64,000 nucleotides of DNA from NCBI GenBank assembly GCA_037576195.1, contig CM075101.1, forward strand, positions 32,302,001 to 32,366,000, given 5' to 3'. The translations under genes and the position numbers were made by a program. This document shows, one piece after another, positions 29,602-43,590 of this stretch (positions are counted from its first letter, which is position 1; every line of letters starts with the position of its first letter). The stretch is from Phytoseiulus persimilis. Taxonomy: Eukaryota; Arthropoda; Arachnida; Mesostigmata; Phytoseiidae. The notes under the pieces are model-generated. The model worked only from the letters and a program-made list of their open reading frames with translations, had not been told where the DNA came from and searched no databases.

Positions 29602-32600
29602 GTAACGGTCAACGAGTCAGTCCGGCTTCCCGCATTCAACAGGGTAGCGCTTTGCATAACTCAATAATTCTGGAGTCGCTTCCGCTCTCTACACGCTACC
29701 TGTGCAACCGAGAGTCTCGATATTCTCCAGCGATTGCTCAAATGACGATGCCGTTAGAGTGTCAATTAGAATGAAATATGGAGCATCTCGGAGAAATCGA
29801 GCGCTCGCCCTTCCGACCCGAGCTTGCAACTCGGACGCAATCGTCGCCGTGGAGGGCGTCCACCAACTGTTTCTACTCTACTCGAGCTCGCTTCCCTTTC
29901 ACATTTCTCGCTGATCGAGTCGGATAATCCTAAGCAGCTTACTCATGTTTCATCCAGCTTGTTCTTTTCGTTGTTCGGTCCAAAGCTCCAATTTTGTCTC
30001 GGGGAGACTAGCGAGGCCTCGGCCGGGAATCGGCGTGAGTACTCCCGAATTAAAAGAAATGACCGAAGTTCGGTGAAACGACGCATCGCAATCTAGTTCG
30101 GAGTACTTTATTGGAGAGTTTTCGTGCTTTTTCCGTATCAATTCCCAGTCGGGGACTGACTTTACATTCGCTCCGACCTTGCGCGAAAAATTTCGACCGA
30201 TGTCCTCGCGAAGCAGGACCGTGCAGGATCTGAACTCAAATCCACCGGTCAGACCCGACGGTGATCGGAGCGGGTCACGGCTCTTTTTCAAGCTTAATCG
30301 GATTCGTTATCATTGTATCTCCGTCACATTCAGCGGCCCAGATCCAAAATACTCTGAAGCTCCTCCGTCAAGGGCATATGATTTTTATGCCGCGTAGCCG
30401 ATACCCGAGGGAGTGTTTAACTCGGGGATAACGAAAAATATTTCGCTTTGCGCATTCAGTCGACCAGTTCACGCGCAAGAGTTTCCACACTGGCGTTCAT
30501 CAGCGAGTCATCCGGTATGGCTGGCAGCGGCGGACCTCAAGGCCTGAATCTCATCTCGATGAAAGCCGAATTCCTCCGGAATCATCTCAACTTTCGCTCC
30601 CGGAGTTTGGGTCGTTCCTACGCTTCCAGACCCTCTCCATTCCACCGCAGCTGGTCTTCGGGCGCGTTTGAGCACCTGTGTGATGTGCCGCGCTGTCCAA
30701 GCGCAAAACCCGTTCTGGGCGGTGGTAGTAACAAGTCGAAGTTCGCCCGCTGGAACCCTTTGCAGTCATGAAATAGGATTGCGAACTGGATAGAAGAGTC
30801 AGATATGGACGGCAACCGGTGAGGCGTGGTCTGATTCCGAGTTGGTCGAGAGAAGGAGCCAAGGGACGAGCTGGACGAATACTTCGGGATGAATATGACA
30901 TTCAGAAGAGCTCTTCCGAGAGCCGAATCCAGACTTTGAATGTATTCAGTCAGACAACCAACCCGGGAGCCAGCCAGCCGTCCGTACATCGCCTAGGAGG
31001 CCATTCCGCTGGTATTCCGTCCGATGCTTGAATTTGCAAACCCATCGGGGAACGATATTCCAGCAGCATCCTCACGAACGCGGGTCGGAGCCGCGGCGGT
31101 GTGCGAACCCTCCGACCGCGCTTGGAAGCAGGAAAGCCGGTCATCGAGCGCTGCGGCCTGCAGGCGTCCGGGCTACCCGACCTCAAGTTGATAATGGCCT
31201 CGTAGAGAAGATTGAGTGTTTCGCCTCGATCCGCCTGTTCTGGCGTTTTTTTTTTCCTTTGGTCACGCTGGCTGGAGATCGTCGAGCATCTCGTCGACGG
31301 AGTTGATGCGGACTCGGCGCGTGAAAATCCTAATAACGGTCGGTATCGACGAGAGCGCCGAGTAGTTAACGAGGTCTACAGCCGACGGGCGGATCCATGT
31401 TACATCTCAAAAATATATTTTCAATACGTGCCTGCAAGCTGTTTCTTCTCCATCCCTCGGCTCTAGAAGAGGTTCTGAACGACAAGCGGCGCTTGCACTT
31501 CAAGGCTCTGTTGGGTTTGGCAACGTCTGCCGCCGATGGTGACTCGGTCATGTCTCTTACATCAAGGTGGATGTTGAAATTTCTCTCCAGCCTTGTCGGT
31601 GGCGCTCGGCCCGAAGTTCCGTTGGTTGGTGGTCAGCGTGCCTGCCCGCCGGCCGGCCAGTCGAGCGGCTTAAAGCCGTTAAAAAGAAGGAGACTGCCAT
31701 GATGACGGGTTGCGCAATTTGTTCGGCCCCCACAAAAGTTATGTTGGACGAGCTCTGCCAGAACACTGATTGAGTTGTCCAGGGTTCAGGGATAACAGAG
31801 GAGGAATTCCCGTACTCCGAAGCGGCTGTTAACAAATATTGGGGGCCACTCACTGGGTTCGGACCTGGGCGTAGCTCTACCTCCGCATCATCATTCAAAC
31901 TCGTGAGATCAATTTAAATCACTGTAATCATTCCTCTCGTACGCTCCTCTAGCAGTCCGCCGAACGAATCGCTCTGCGCCTCTGGGAGTCTAACGAGTGC
32001 GAACGCTGCTGCCCCCCTTTCCTGAGATGAATTCGGGAAAACTAGCACTGATCACGAGACCAAGCATTGTTCATCGCGAAACTGTCTACCTAACCTGCGG
32101 AGGGGCACGCGACTCCTCCTCTCTCGTCATAACATCTCAATTCTTCCTTGAGATGTTTTCGAAACGGACGAGCTCTGGTGAGATATGGCGTGGAGTGTTC
32201 AAATATTCTCCCATCATGGGGCGGTTCCAAGCACGCGCTCCACTTCTCACTCGAATGTTCTCCACGTGAGTGGGAAGACAACGGAGCTGATACTTAATGT
32301 AAAGTTTGCTTGATCACTCATCATATGACAATCATACGATCTCCGAGACAACCTGAAGCGAACAATGTTGTCACGACTCCGCTCCTCGGGCAGAATTTAT
32401 TTATCTTGATAATCGTTTCTTACTGTTTGTTCTAGATTTTCCCGAAATCGTGCACATGGAGACTCAGCATGAGGGAGCGCACCCCTTCAGAAAACAGCGC
32501 ACAGTGCCTCCGCCCCGATACGGAATCTCGAGAACGCGGCTTCCAGCTCTTGTCGTGTCGGACCGAGATGTTCTCACGTAGCAATCCGACAGTTCGGTTT

Positions 32601-34002
32601 CGTTTGCTTTTTGGGGATCGTTCGTCCGACTCTCCATCCCACTTGTCTAGCCGCTTAGTTTTCCAGCTGAGCTGACTCTGCGACAGTGCGGGAAGCGGGA
32701 AATCAGAGAGGAGTTTCCCAGACGTTTAGGAGGGGAATCTGGTGGCCCATCCGAAATCGATGACCAGGCTCCTGAACTCGGGAGCTGCGATCGCTGACTC
32801 CCCTGATCTGGGAAGCGAAGTCACCCTTCGCAAAGCTCCCCTGCCGTTCAGATTTTCTGAGGTCACGGCTCTTCAAACCATCATGCTTCCCGTTGTTATT
32901 GGACAGGTTAAGATATTGACTTCGAGAAACGAAACCACGGTCGGCAGCAAGCACCAAATCAGCTTTCGGCGGAACTGCTCGTTGAGAGATAAAGGTAAAG
33001 GCTCCGGGGGAGGTGAGCTCCGGCGGAGCTAACTGCCGGAAAAATCGACGACCCCGCAAGTACCCACTCCCTCGTTTTGGAAGCATCCGGATTCTTGGTC
33101 TGGTCGCGGCTTCTACATTTCCACTTCAACATATCACGTCGAGCTCGTCCGACAGACGCTGGGAGTCGTTGAAGAATATCCCCCGCAGAGCTGAAACGTG
33201 TGCTCCTTCCCGAAAGTATACGAGCTTGTCCACGGCGCGCTTTGCTCTGAATTGCGAGGTCGAGTTCATGGGCGTCGCTCGCCTTCAAAGAGACGGAAAG
33301 AATGAGCGAATCGAGCTTGATGCTTCAATCTTCTGCCGATGCGCATCAACCAGCGGCGTCTCCTCTGAACTGAGCTAACTAGGCTCTTGAGCACGGACCA
33401 CTCCAGCCGGAGACGGTCTCCGTGTTGACTTTGAGGCCGCCCTGGATCCGGCTGCGTTTGGATCGAGCTACTCGATGACAGGAATCGGCCCGGCACTGGG
33501 AACGCGTACCCTGCGGACGAGGTCATAAGTCGACGGGCGGTAAACGCATGGAGAGATTCCAGTCGGGAAATAGAGAGGTTCTCATCCGAGATGCGTCATC
33601 TACGAGCCTGGCCACGACGCCACCTGCTTCTGAGCGCCGCTCTGCTTTGGGAGAATTATCACGTAAAGAGCCTTGCTCAAGGTCGCTGTCAAGTTTATTT
33701 TTCCCTCAACCGGTTCTCTCATCCTCTCGCTGCGGCAGCTCGTAGCTGGAGCCTCTGTTCCCGAGTAGTTACACTCGATCAATTACGGTCTCACTTTACT
33801 TACCTCTTTCCCCGCCGCCTTCCTCCCTGTTGTGAGAAGCTTCGAACTTCGGGCGATGAGAACCCTCCCACGACCTCGCCACAAACACGCGTGAATCCGA
33901 CCAGCTTCGATGGCCATCGTCGTTACGAGACGTCGCAGAGTTGGAATGCTCGGACCGAACTGAACCGACCGACCGAGCGAGCGGCTCCTTCCGAAATTCG
34001 TC

Positions 34003-34264
34003 CATGAGTTTCGACTCGGGCGATGAAGCCACGTGGCCGAGATCGCAATCGAACTCTCCTCGTCGTGAGCGCAGATACAACCGCTCGGAAGGCTATCGCA
34101 CTAAATCTGAATCCTCCGTTCGGCTGGAACAAAAGGTCGCCCGGGCCAGCCAACAGATGGTCGAGGTCCCGTTGAACATTAGCGAGGAAATCAGGCGCTC
34201 GAGGAGGGAGAACCATCGGAGCGAATACCGAAAGCCAGGCCGTCCGCTCCAGATAGACCCGTAA
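34003..34264 (+). CDS. Small RS-rich ORF, unknown
   Basis: From ATG at 34003 (the frame is open further upstream, from 33941) it encodes a short, highly charged, probably disordered protein: MSFDSGDEATWPRSQSNSPR, then KSESSVRLEQKVARASQQM, then NISEEIRRSRRENHR, ending in TAA at 34264. The composition differs from neighbouring shadow frames, but the antisense strand is open too (33923-34321). No family recognised. If real, it would be a small nuclear-type basic protein. Confidence 0.25.
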
Positions 34265-37200
34265 CGCTCGAGAGGGAGAAGAATGATGATATCTTGAAGC
34301 AACGAAAGCCCTAATCGGCATATTAGAACCAGTTCCGACCTACGCTATCTGAGGACTCCGAGTCCAAAGGTTCTCCTACTTCGGCTACTGGAGCTGATTC
34401 CGGTTGATAGAGCGGTTGAGTGAAAGATTGGCAGACGCATGGGGAGGAAGCAGAACGAAGTCGATTGTATTGGCATTGCAGTATCTCTATTGCAGGAGCG
34501 AGCGAGCAGGGGAAGCAACTCGTTGAAGCGTTCTACTACACATACACGCCCAGAGATCGCTGGCAGTATCATCCTGAGGCGCGTTCGACGATTCCTCGTC
34601 GTAATCGCCAGCCAATCGACTCCACGGAATCGCTGGCCGGCAGCATCTCATGATCGGTACTCGACCAGGGTCAATACACCCACAGACCTGTCGCGGCGAA
34701 GTGTTGGAATCGTATTCGCGGTGTTCCGATACGATGGTGAAGTATCCAACGTTGTCAGTGGCCTCCTAGTACAAGTGCTCCCGGATTCGGATCGCACATA
34801 GTGAAGATGAAACTTCGAAGCTGTCTCGGAGACCCTATTAGTCTGCGCTCGGGGTTCAGCGAGCGGGACAAAGAAGAAACGAGGGAGAGGACGGATTCAC
34901 GACGTTTGAATCTGTCGCGCGCGACGTTGTCGGGAAGGATCCATTTTTCATCGCCCGTAACTGTTCTCGTAAGAGAGGGGTGCTGCTCACTTAATTCCAG
35001 AGGTACGCGCACTATCAGTTTCCGCTCTGTCGATTCGTGAAGAAATCAAAATTTCGCCCCGGCGAGCAACACAAAAGGTCAGTTTTCCCGTACTCTATTC
35101 CCCCGCAAGTCAAGGAGCGCAAGCGATGTGTACAAGATCGATCTCACTTTGACCACTTCATCTCGCAATCACTCAAGGCAGCCCTATCCGGTGCGATCTC
35201 TCTTCCGTCCATTGAGTCTGTGCTCCTTGCCCAGGATCATGTGGCCCCCGTCTTGTAATTCAGATCGACTCCGATTCTCTGCTGCGATGCTATCGAGCAG
35301 CCGTACTGTCCGGCCTGAATCAATAGGCCGTAACGATGTGAAGAATCGCACCTCCTCTAGGCGGACGAAGGCCGAGAACGGGATTTCTAGTCCGTTGCCT
35401 ATTCAGCCAGCGATTGTCCCTTGGATGCAGGCGCGACTGTTATTCATCGACAAACCCTCTCCCATGTTGAGACGAAGTGTGTCCGAGACGAACTGGATTT
35501 CACGAGCAGCCGATCCAGCTCCATCCGACTCATCTGGATAATCTAGATATCTGATGAGCCGAGATCAGAAATACGAAATCTCTAGCAGCGGGAGAGGTTT
35601 TATGACGGAACATCCGCACGAGCTTTCTGAGGATCAGACTCTGTTCTCCTCGCGGACTTCGACGAGGCTCAACGTATTTTGTAGCTCTTATTCGAATTTA
35701 TCGGGAAAACGGTTCTCTCGCTCCACTCTGCTCGAGCGCATGCGGGTAAAAATGGCGGGATTCAGCGAATCGGTGAGAGGCACATCCCCGTCGAGAAGTT
35801 CCAATTAACGGATTTTCCGACTTTGGGGAAAAGTCGGGATCGGGATTTGCGTGAAACAGATGTGAAACCAGCTCGCAATGTGTTCCACCCCGCCGCATTT
35901 CATCAACGTTCTCCGTCATTTTAAAGTCGCATGGGTATGTAAAAATCCAGAGGGTTCTCGAACACCGCTTGAGGGATCGGAAAACCTTCTCGGGGAACCA
36001 CCGGTGGCTCAGTAATGATTCTTGCGACTCAAATTACGAGCGAATGTACCTCTCTCATGATTGAGGTCGTCAGCCCCACGTGTTGGTGAATAGATGTTCT
36101 CGAAATCCCCGTCCCCCGGAATTCCCCAGCCCCGACGACCGTTCCTGGGGGTGCCACCAGGAATCAAAACGGCGATTTTTGTCTCCGTCGAATGAGGAAT
36201 GGTTGGACGTTACGGAGTCTCCATGATTCGGGGCCTGAATGAAGCGCACAAAGAGAAAGGCGGGCCTCCTGTGACGCAGGACACGGAGGAGGTTTGTGAA
36301 GAAAGCTTGTGACATGCGGATTCTATCGCATGATTTATAGCAACTTCTTCCGTTCTCCTTTGTATGGTGCCTTCCCTGTCCGTGGAGTTTCCAGTTGTTC
36401 CTATAACGTTACAAGTCCAGGGCGTCAGCTGCACTGACGGCTCACTGCGACTTCGTTTCCTTGACAGGCCATTCAGTCCGCCTGGTCATATCAGTGGTGC
36501 TGTGAAGCGGAACTTGGCGATGGTGAAAGAAACAAACTGCGAGCGTTCGACGTAATCTGAATGGAGTCTGTATTTCGGAGCGCTGTTTTCATTCTCCCCT
36601 GCTCCAGCGAGTAAGGAAGCAGCTCACGAGCGCCCGTCGCGGTGGAATCCGCCGCAGCCATCTCGCAGGCAGCTGAATGTGGAGGTCGTCAACGACATCG
36701 CAGCGCAACAGAATAAAGCCGGAGAGTATGTTTAAGATTCCCTTGTCGGACATCAGGACCGCGTCGAGTGAGTGGAGGAAAACAAGGAGAGCCGCTGAAA
36801 CGATTTCCGAGGATATAAACCACGGGATCCACGTTCTCGGATAATTACGATTCTCTATTGTACTTGAAGTCGCCTGAGGCTTTCCCCGCTCGGGGGATTC
36901 GCTGCCGTTCTATTATTCCACGGAACAATGAAGCGCCGCCGATTCTTTCAGATCTCGTTGGCTTCAGTACATCTCAAATTCCTTTTAAAGCCACTTTGAC
37001 TCTGTAGAATGGTCGCACAGAAAGTCGAGACTTGTCGACGAACTCAATTTCGCTGCATGAGACTGAGCAGATTCCCTCGCCCTAGGATTCCCTCCAGAGC
37101 TTCGCCGAACCCAGCGTCCCCGCTCCTCCAAAAGTTGCCTAGCTCTTCTGGCCTTTCTGTCTCCTTTCGTCTCTCAAATCCTCCGAGGCTTCTCCTTCCA

Positions 37201-37441
37201 GAAGCTCCTCTCTTCGGATCGGTGAACGAATCTCATCCAGCTGGAATCAGAGGTGAAACAGAGCGGGCGAATATCGAGCTCACTCCTTCGTCTAGCCACG
37301 GCCCTTGCTACTGGAACTGAACACGAAGCGCTGTCTCGCTGGCGGCGTCCTCTGCAAATTCACTCAGGCCCTGGCTTGATGCAAGGGCGTAGCTAGGCGA
37401 AATGCGGTCCGGGGAGGAACTTGGAGATTCCGAGAATGCAG

Positions 37442-37451
37442 CCCCCCCCCC
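37442..37451. repeat. Poly-C run (10 bp)
   Basis: Ten consecutive C on the + strand. The exact length may be affected by sequencing error. Confidence 0.95.
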
Positions 37452-40400
37452 TTCACCTCCAGGCAACTCAAAAAACTCTTGTGCGTGACCTCGTGCTGCC
37501 GAATCTGAGAGAGAGATGCCAGAGCTTCGGTGCGGAATGTTGCCAGTATATTATTTCATCCCCACCGCGTTCCCAAACTTCATAATGTACCTTACACTCC
37601 TATCCGCCGAGCTCTGAAGATAGCGAATTCGTGAAACTCGTCCATCGTGTCGATACTATTAGGCAGCCCGTCCTCAATGGAGGGGCTCGCGAGATTTCAC
37701 ACGAAAATCCCTCATCGCTAGAAGAGCTTATGGCCAACATCAAGGAATTTCGCAAGCAAAATACAGGTTTGCTACGCAAATATCGAGCCCGTGGTTCATT
37801 ATGAACTGCAGATGCTGAAGCAGGACTCCCCGACAATTGCATACCTTCCCCGCATTGAACAACTTCCAAGATTCCTTTTGAAGTTTTTCTCGCTCGATTT
37901 CGACCTCTTCCTCGTTTATATCGAGATTGTTAGATTCCATTCACCTGGTTCGTTGTTTATTTGATCTTTGCATTCAGCCATTGCATTCACGAATGCTGTA
38001 TTCTCTTCGGGGGAATTCCAGGAATCAGAACGAACGTTGCCGGGAGGTTCCCGTTACAACAGCGGTGATTTCCTGAACTAACCGAAGCACTGCAGAAGCT
38101 CCGCATGGAGCTTGTTATTCTCGCCGGCCCCACCTCTCCTCCTTCACGTTCACCCGCTTGAGCCATGCTCACCCGAAGTGCGTGAATCCAATTGTCGCGG
38201 AACTTTTCGACGTTCGCCGACTGCATTCGGCGGTTTGAGACGCCCATAACGAGGAACTCATCTTGTTATTCTTCTGCATTCCACAACCTGCTCAAGTGGG
38301 ATAGATCCAAATAACTGAAAGACATATGCGTTGTTCCGAAGGTGATGTTCTCGTTCTAGTGACCATCATCCTCGAGAAGCTGGAATGGTGAAGAAAATAA
38401 ACCGCGTGCAAGCCCGGCTCAACAGCTCTCGCGCGGGTCCGTCGGACTGACGCGGCCCCGCGGTTTGGCAATGTCACTTTCTTACGGCATGCTCTTCCCC
38501 ATCCTGGCGAATCTTTGAACCCCTCCTCGGATTCTCCCACAGTTATCTCTCATCTTAATGAGATAACAAAAGTGTTGGCCGTGGCATAAATGAAATATGG
38601 TAATTAGAATACCGAGTTCTTAATGAAGGATCCATTAACACGCTGTTCTTGTGTGTGTGGGACTTCCATTCAAGAGCGAGATGAGATCCGGTAACCGCTC
38701 GCCATTCTCTACCACCGACCTGCCGTGAGAGCTGGCAAACAGTAAGGCAGACCGTGGGCTGTGGCGGGACGCTCTCTCAGAGTATAACGTCACCCGAGCG
38801 GAAGAGGACGAATATTCAGAGTTCCGTGATGCTTTGTGTCGAAACTCATCGGGTGACGATTGGAGCCCGCAAAGGATCGTAGGCGTTTTAGTGCACTCAG
38901 CTATTCGGAGCGAAGATAAGGGGTAGAGAGTCATTAGACTGTGATTAAGGGCTGCCCGAATTCGTTCCCTCCCAGCGCGACTCGAAGAGCGAATGGTGGA
39001 GACGGGATCGATGAGCCCCCTTACACACAATGTTGAACTTTTGGGAATACCTCTACAGCTCGAACCAGAATTCGATATCTCCTCTCGGTGTTTCCGTGCT
39101 CATGGTTGTCGCAGCACTCCCCGCTTGCCCTCCTGGAGATCGAACACTACAACGGGATTCTAAGATAAGAACCAAATCTGTCTCTCGATCCGAGTGAAAC
39201 TGTCGGACAGCGGCTATTCTTTTACGAAACTCTAATTAGGATATCAGCGGACAACGATCCCCTCACGAGACTCTCGAGGGGGGCCATGCTCGCGATTATT
39301 CCATCAGGCTGGATTTGTCCTCCGGGCCAACAAACGGTTCTGCCAACAGATCCTGCAATACGAGAGAGCGAATCCGCGATGTGCAACTCCGACCCCGTAG
39401 CTCTCGCTGTTCTCCGGAACCGTGCAAACCGCGACGCGATGCTACTTGCGAGGTGTTCATCATCGAGTCCTCGGTGATTACGATCAGAGTTTCTCGAAAC
39501 TTCGAGCTCCGTCCGTGCACGTCGTACTTGTTCCGTCAACGCGTGCAACCCAATCCTTGACCATTGGCGCTAGCCCGCTAAACGAATACAGAAACTCTGC
39601 AGTAGCCGTTCGTAGTCGAGGCGGAAGAAGCGAAAGTAGGTGAGTCATGGAGCGCATTGTCCTTCTCGTCTCTCAGATTGTTGAGGGCCTTACTGAAGTG
39701 CCGCGAGCTGCATTGCCCAGTTTCCTTCTGAAGCATGCGCCTCCATAAACGCAGCTAACAGCAGCTCCTGTGGACATTGCGGTGAGAGAAAAATTCGCGT
39801 TTGAGCCTTGGGCAAGCGGCCCAGGCGAGCCGACAGGCATAAAGAAGGGCCTTCACGGAACGTTAGAGCTATCCAAGCAAACCGCAGATGGAAAGGAGCA
39901 TACTCAAAGGAGCAACCCAAGCCCGTGTCCAGTCTCGGCATCCTTTCAACAAATTGGGTCTCATCTCAGATATCTTCGGAACAGGGGACCAAGAATCGCA
40001 TCGCCATCCAAGAGTCAGTTGGCGGCCGAATATCCGCGCCGTCCCATCGTAGAAACAATCGCAGAAACCTGCAGCCGACGATACACACAACACCACGTTA
40101 AGAACCACATCGCCAGTGTGAGGAGCGGCTGTCTCCACGATTCTTTCCGGTCGCTTCGGCTCAGGAAAAAGCTGTCAGCCGGTCGAGGGCGCGAAACGGA
40201 TGAGAATGGAACTGTATTCGCTTGTTGTGGATACTTTTCTGACCTGCACATCCTGCAAGACGCTCGAGAACCGAAACTCACTCTCCATGAAATTCATTAG
40301 CGACGCAGCGATAACAGGATATGTTCGAGGTTGCAATTCGAGAACTGCGAGCCTTCGCTTCTCTGGAAACTGCAATCCCGATTCCCAACCCCGGAACGCT

Positions 40401-42629
40401 CTGTGAGAATCGGGCCCAGAAACGATCCATCCAAAATCGACCCTGGACTTTGATAGGGCGCAACTTCGCGCACGAATTTTGTCGTGCCCCAACACCATCC
40501 ACTCCTCTCGCAGGGTCGGGGGAACAAACGGCATCGAACTCTGCTCAAGCCAGCTAGGAGCAATGTCGGAGCGATCTCTGGAGAACGGGGGCAATCAACT
40601 GCATGAAATCTTCATTGATCTCTAGTGATCTTAGCCTTCAAGGCAGCGGTGATTCTCGGCACACTGAAGGTTTGTCGCAGGGAAAGAAATGAAAGTGAGC
40701 AGATTGACGGTTGCTTCAGCCCGATTTTTCCGGCCCGGCATACCCTGATGGCATAGCCGATGTAGCAGCACTCACATATAGGCACAACATAAATACTCAT
40801 CCCTGGGGTCTTATGCCTTCCATGCTATTATCGCAATAAACAAGTGACGTGCCGGCCTAAGTAGGGAGCACTGTCATTGGTCGCTTGTGTACGTGGCCTC
40901 GGACGACGCTCGTATGGCTCGACAGTGACCGTTGCCGATATGTGAGCAGGAGCGGGAAACCTCAGCCTCCCAGAACCAGGACAAACTGGCCCCTGAGACT
41001 ACCGCGTGTGGATCGATCCCGGCCATTCGTCGGTCCTTGTGTCCGCTCGGTGTGAAGGACCTGCCGTGAATAATTCAGGGGAAGCCAATATTCGATTCCT
41101 CGACCTGTCGGAGCGTGCGTCGTGCGCATGCTGCCGCGCAAACGCAAAGCCCCCGAGTCCCTCTGCAACCGCCTCCACCTGAAGTTCGCTGCGATGTGGA
41201 GAAGACTGCGTGCGTGAGGAGGGATCCGAGCTGGGAACGAACAATAATCTCGTCGCCTTGGGAGCAGGAGAACAACTTCGCCAGCAAACGCAACCTGTAG
41301 GCGTGCTGTTGTTACATAAATCGCGACGAGAACATATGCTGCTCGGCCTGAACGTGAAATACGTTATAGCCAAAACAACTCTATCTGCTAGAAGCCGACG
41401 AAGGAAACAGCGAGTAAATCGTGTCGTTGCCATGAAGCACACTGCCCCGACGTCAGCGAAGAGGACGTGCGTGGCCGCAGATCGGGAACGAGGTATGGCG
41501 AGTGCACGAGGAGCCCGACTGCAGGACGGCACGAACCGGATTACAGGCCAAGTATCCGATGCACGACAATGAGTTGGCGAATCTCCGCTGTTTGTATCTT
41601 TGCGTAAAGAGACATCTGAGCTATGAGGGAGTTGAACTGTTGACCAGATCAGCCCACGGCTCCGAATCGTTCAGCAACCATATCCCAGGAGGGAGTTCCG
41701 ATCGACGAATCCATATTAGAGATGGATTGCCACAATGATGATTTCGGAAAAACGCCGTTCCGGCCCAACGTCATCAGAAGCGGCGGCAATCTTCGAGCAT
41801 CAGTTCGACGGCTACCTTCGTCCTGCCAATCGGAGCTCGCTCAGAGAACGCTTTTGCCCATATTCACTCATTCGTTCGCCAGAACTTCCCCAGGGGCATG
41901 TCGGAAACACTTCATTTCCCGTGGTTGGCACTGTGTCAAAGAACGGGGACAATCATCTTGACACTCGCTTCTTCCGAAATGTTTTTTTGCAACGCTTCTC
42001 CGTGTATATGCTGGGGTGGCGTTCGTACGTGTCGGCATGCGTGCGTGTGCTCGCTTGCGTGTGTGCCTCAGTGAACGTGTGTCAGTGTTGATAAGCAGCA
42101 CGCACAAGCAGGAGACACAATGAACGTTATTATCTCAGCCTAACGCCTTCAGCAAGACAAATTAAGAAAGTTTTTTATCCGCATCCTCCCATCGGCGCAG
42201 CCAGCCGCTTTCTTACTCAACGTCCAACAACACCGAACAAACCAGTAGGTGAGAGACCTCTCCGGGAGTCATCGACGTTTTCGTCGTCCACGTTGCTCGT
42301 TACCGTGGGCGGCGCGGCTGCCACCGCCTATTTTGGCCATAGGTGGGACAGGTCGATGTTTACAACCCGGTTCCTCTGCCGCGCGCAGAACGCTTACAAA
42401 GGGAGATTTGTTGGATTCCGAACGATGACGAACGTTGTCCATTGCTATTCGACGTGATTGGAGCTGCGTCCATTGTCTACCGACACCCGCCGGAACCAGT
42501 CATACGAGGCCAGGTTCGTACTCGGTTAGAGTCGTTGGGGGTGTTTCGGACGATGGCGATAATAAGTCCCAGTCAGAGTGACTTCACATAGCGACAGAAT
42601 CGTTCTCGGGACATCGAGGTCGTTCCGTG

Positions 42630-43097
42630 ATGCTCGCGTGCATGATGCTGCCCAGTATTATTTTTTCAATTTTTGGCGTCCATGGGGAAGGTTTTATGAA
42701 TGTAAAAGTCTCGCTCAAGTTCGACGAGTCAAGACGCGATGATACAGGATGGTGCGGTTGTGCTCATTTCTGTTGTGAGCCGAGCGTCCTCTGCCGGCGA
42801 GGTCAACAGAGTACTCTGAAGATTGAAAACGAAGAGCATCTTGCGGTGTCCTTGATAGTCAATCGACTCGGCCGGTCGTGCTCGGGAGCTCCCTTTCCTA
42901 AATTCAGAGGAAGCTCCCTCCAGAAGTACGATGGTTTCACGCTTGTCGAGAGAGTAGCGACTCGAATCCAGCCCATTTGGAAGCGTTCATGCGACAAAAG
43001 TCTGCTTGGATCGTCCGAAAGGGATTTCTCCTGCTCGCAACCGGTTATTGTCAGGTATGGCACTTGCAGTTACTTTATTCAATACAAGCGCTCTTAG
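42630..43097 (+). CDS. Candidate secreted cysteine-rich protein, unknown
   Basis: The ATG at 42630 begins MLACMMLPSIIFSIFGVHG, a convincing signal peptide with cleavage likely before EGF. The mature part, about 136 residues, has nine cysteines: WCGCAHFCCEPSVLC close to the N-terminus, then single cysteines in RSCSG, RSCDK, FSCSQ and GTCSY. It ends in TAG at 43097. A signal peptide directly followed by a cysteine cluster is a reasonable pattern for a small secreted protein, but an odd cysteine count and no family match leave it uncertain. There is no clear intron. The antisense frame 42803-43063 is taken as a shadow. Confidence 0.33.
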   Translation: MLACMMLPSIIFSIFGVHGEGFMNVKVSLKFDESRRDDTGWCGCAHFCCEPSVLCRRGQQSTLKIENEEHLAVSLIVNRLGRSCSGAPFPKFRGSSLQKYDGFTLVERVATRIQPIWKRSCDKSLLGSSERDFSCSQPVIVRYGTCSYFIQYKRS

Positions 43098-43590
43098 AAC
43101 GTGGAGACTGAATCCATCGTGGAGACGTGGAATCTGAACCATCTTAAGACCCAAGCCCACCGCCCGCAATGAGATTTGCGAGGCGATAGGGAGTGTTACT
43201 GAAGCAATACCGAAAGGTGATCCCGGGACACTTCTGAGGGCTGGCTGAGAGGTTCAGCCGGAAAACAGAGAGAACGTGGAGACTGACGGAAACTGTGGTC
43301 AGCCAACAGTGAGGGGCGCAGCGACAGCGGAGTCCCAGTTCAGATGGTCGAAAGCCCGGAACTCGAGAGACGGCGGCCGAGAACTGAAGACGAAATTCAC
43401 AGAAATGTCAATCAGTGGCTGCAGTCGATCGAAGGTCAACTGGCTCCTAATATGTTCGCACTGTCAGTTCCTCGAGGAGAAAGAATCGTACCAACTGACT
43501 GACTTATCGAACCGAATTGAGATTCCACTCCTACGGTGGGCTGGAAATCAGGCTGGAGGGGGATATTGATACCCTTCATTCTATTGCTAA

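Larger units (their letters stand above)
29408..42629. other. 13 kb without a supported gene
   Basis: Only scattered open frames occur. The longest are 39770-40300 (+, 176 codons), 40999-41532 (-, 177) and 40175-40594 (-, 139). Frames overlap on both strands without splice or domain support. A short - strand peptide near 39390 (GSELHIADSLSRI) resembles the ADxLSR motif of gypsy-type RNase H but has no supporting neighbours. Simple repeats are listed separately. The RS-rich ORF at 34003 is the one frame I single out. Confidence 0.4.

Noticed and set aside
39222..39548. Minus-strand HIADSLSRI, like the gypsy RNase H end
   Set aside because: A single short motif with no polymerase, integrase or LTR around it; chance is as likely.
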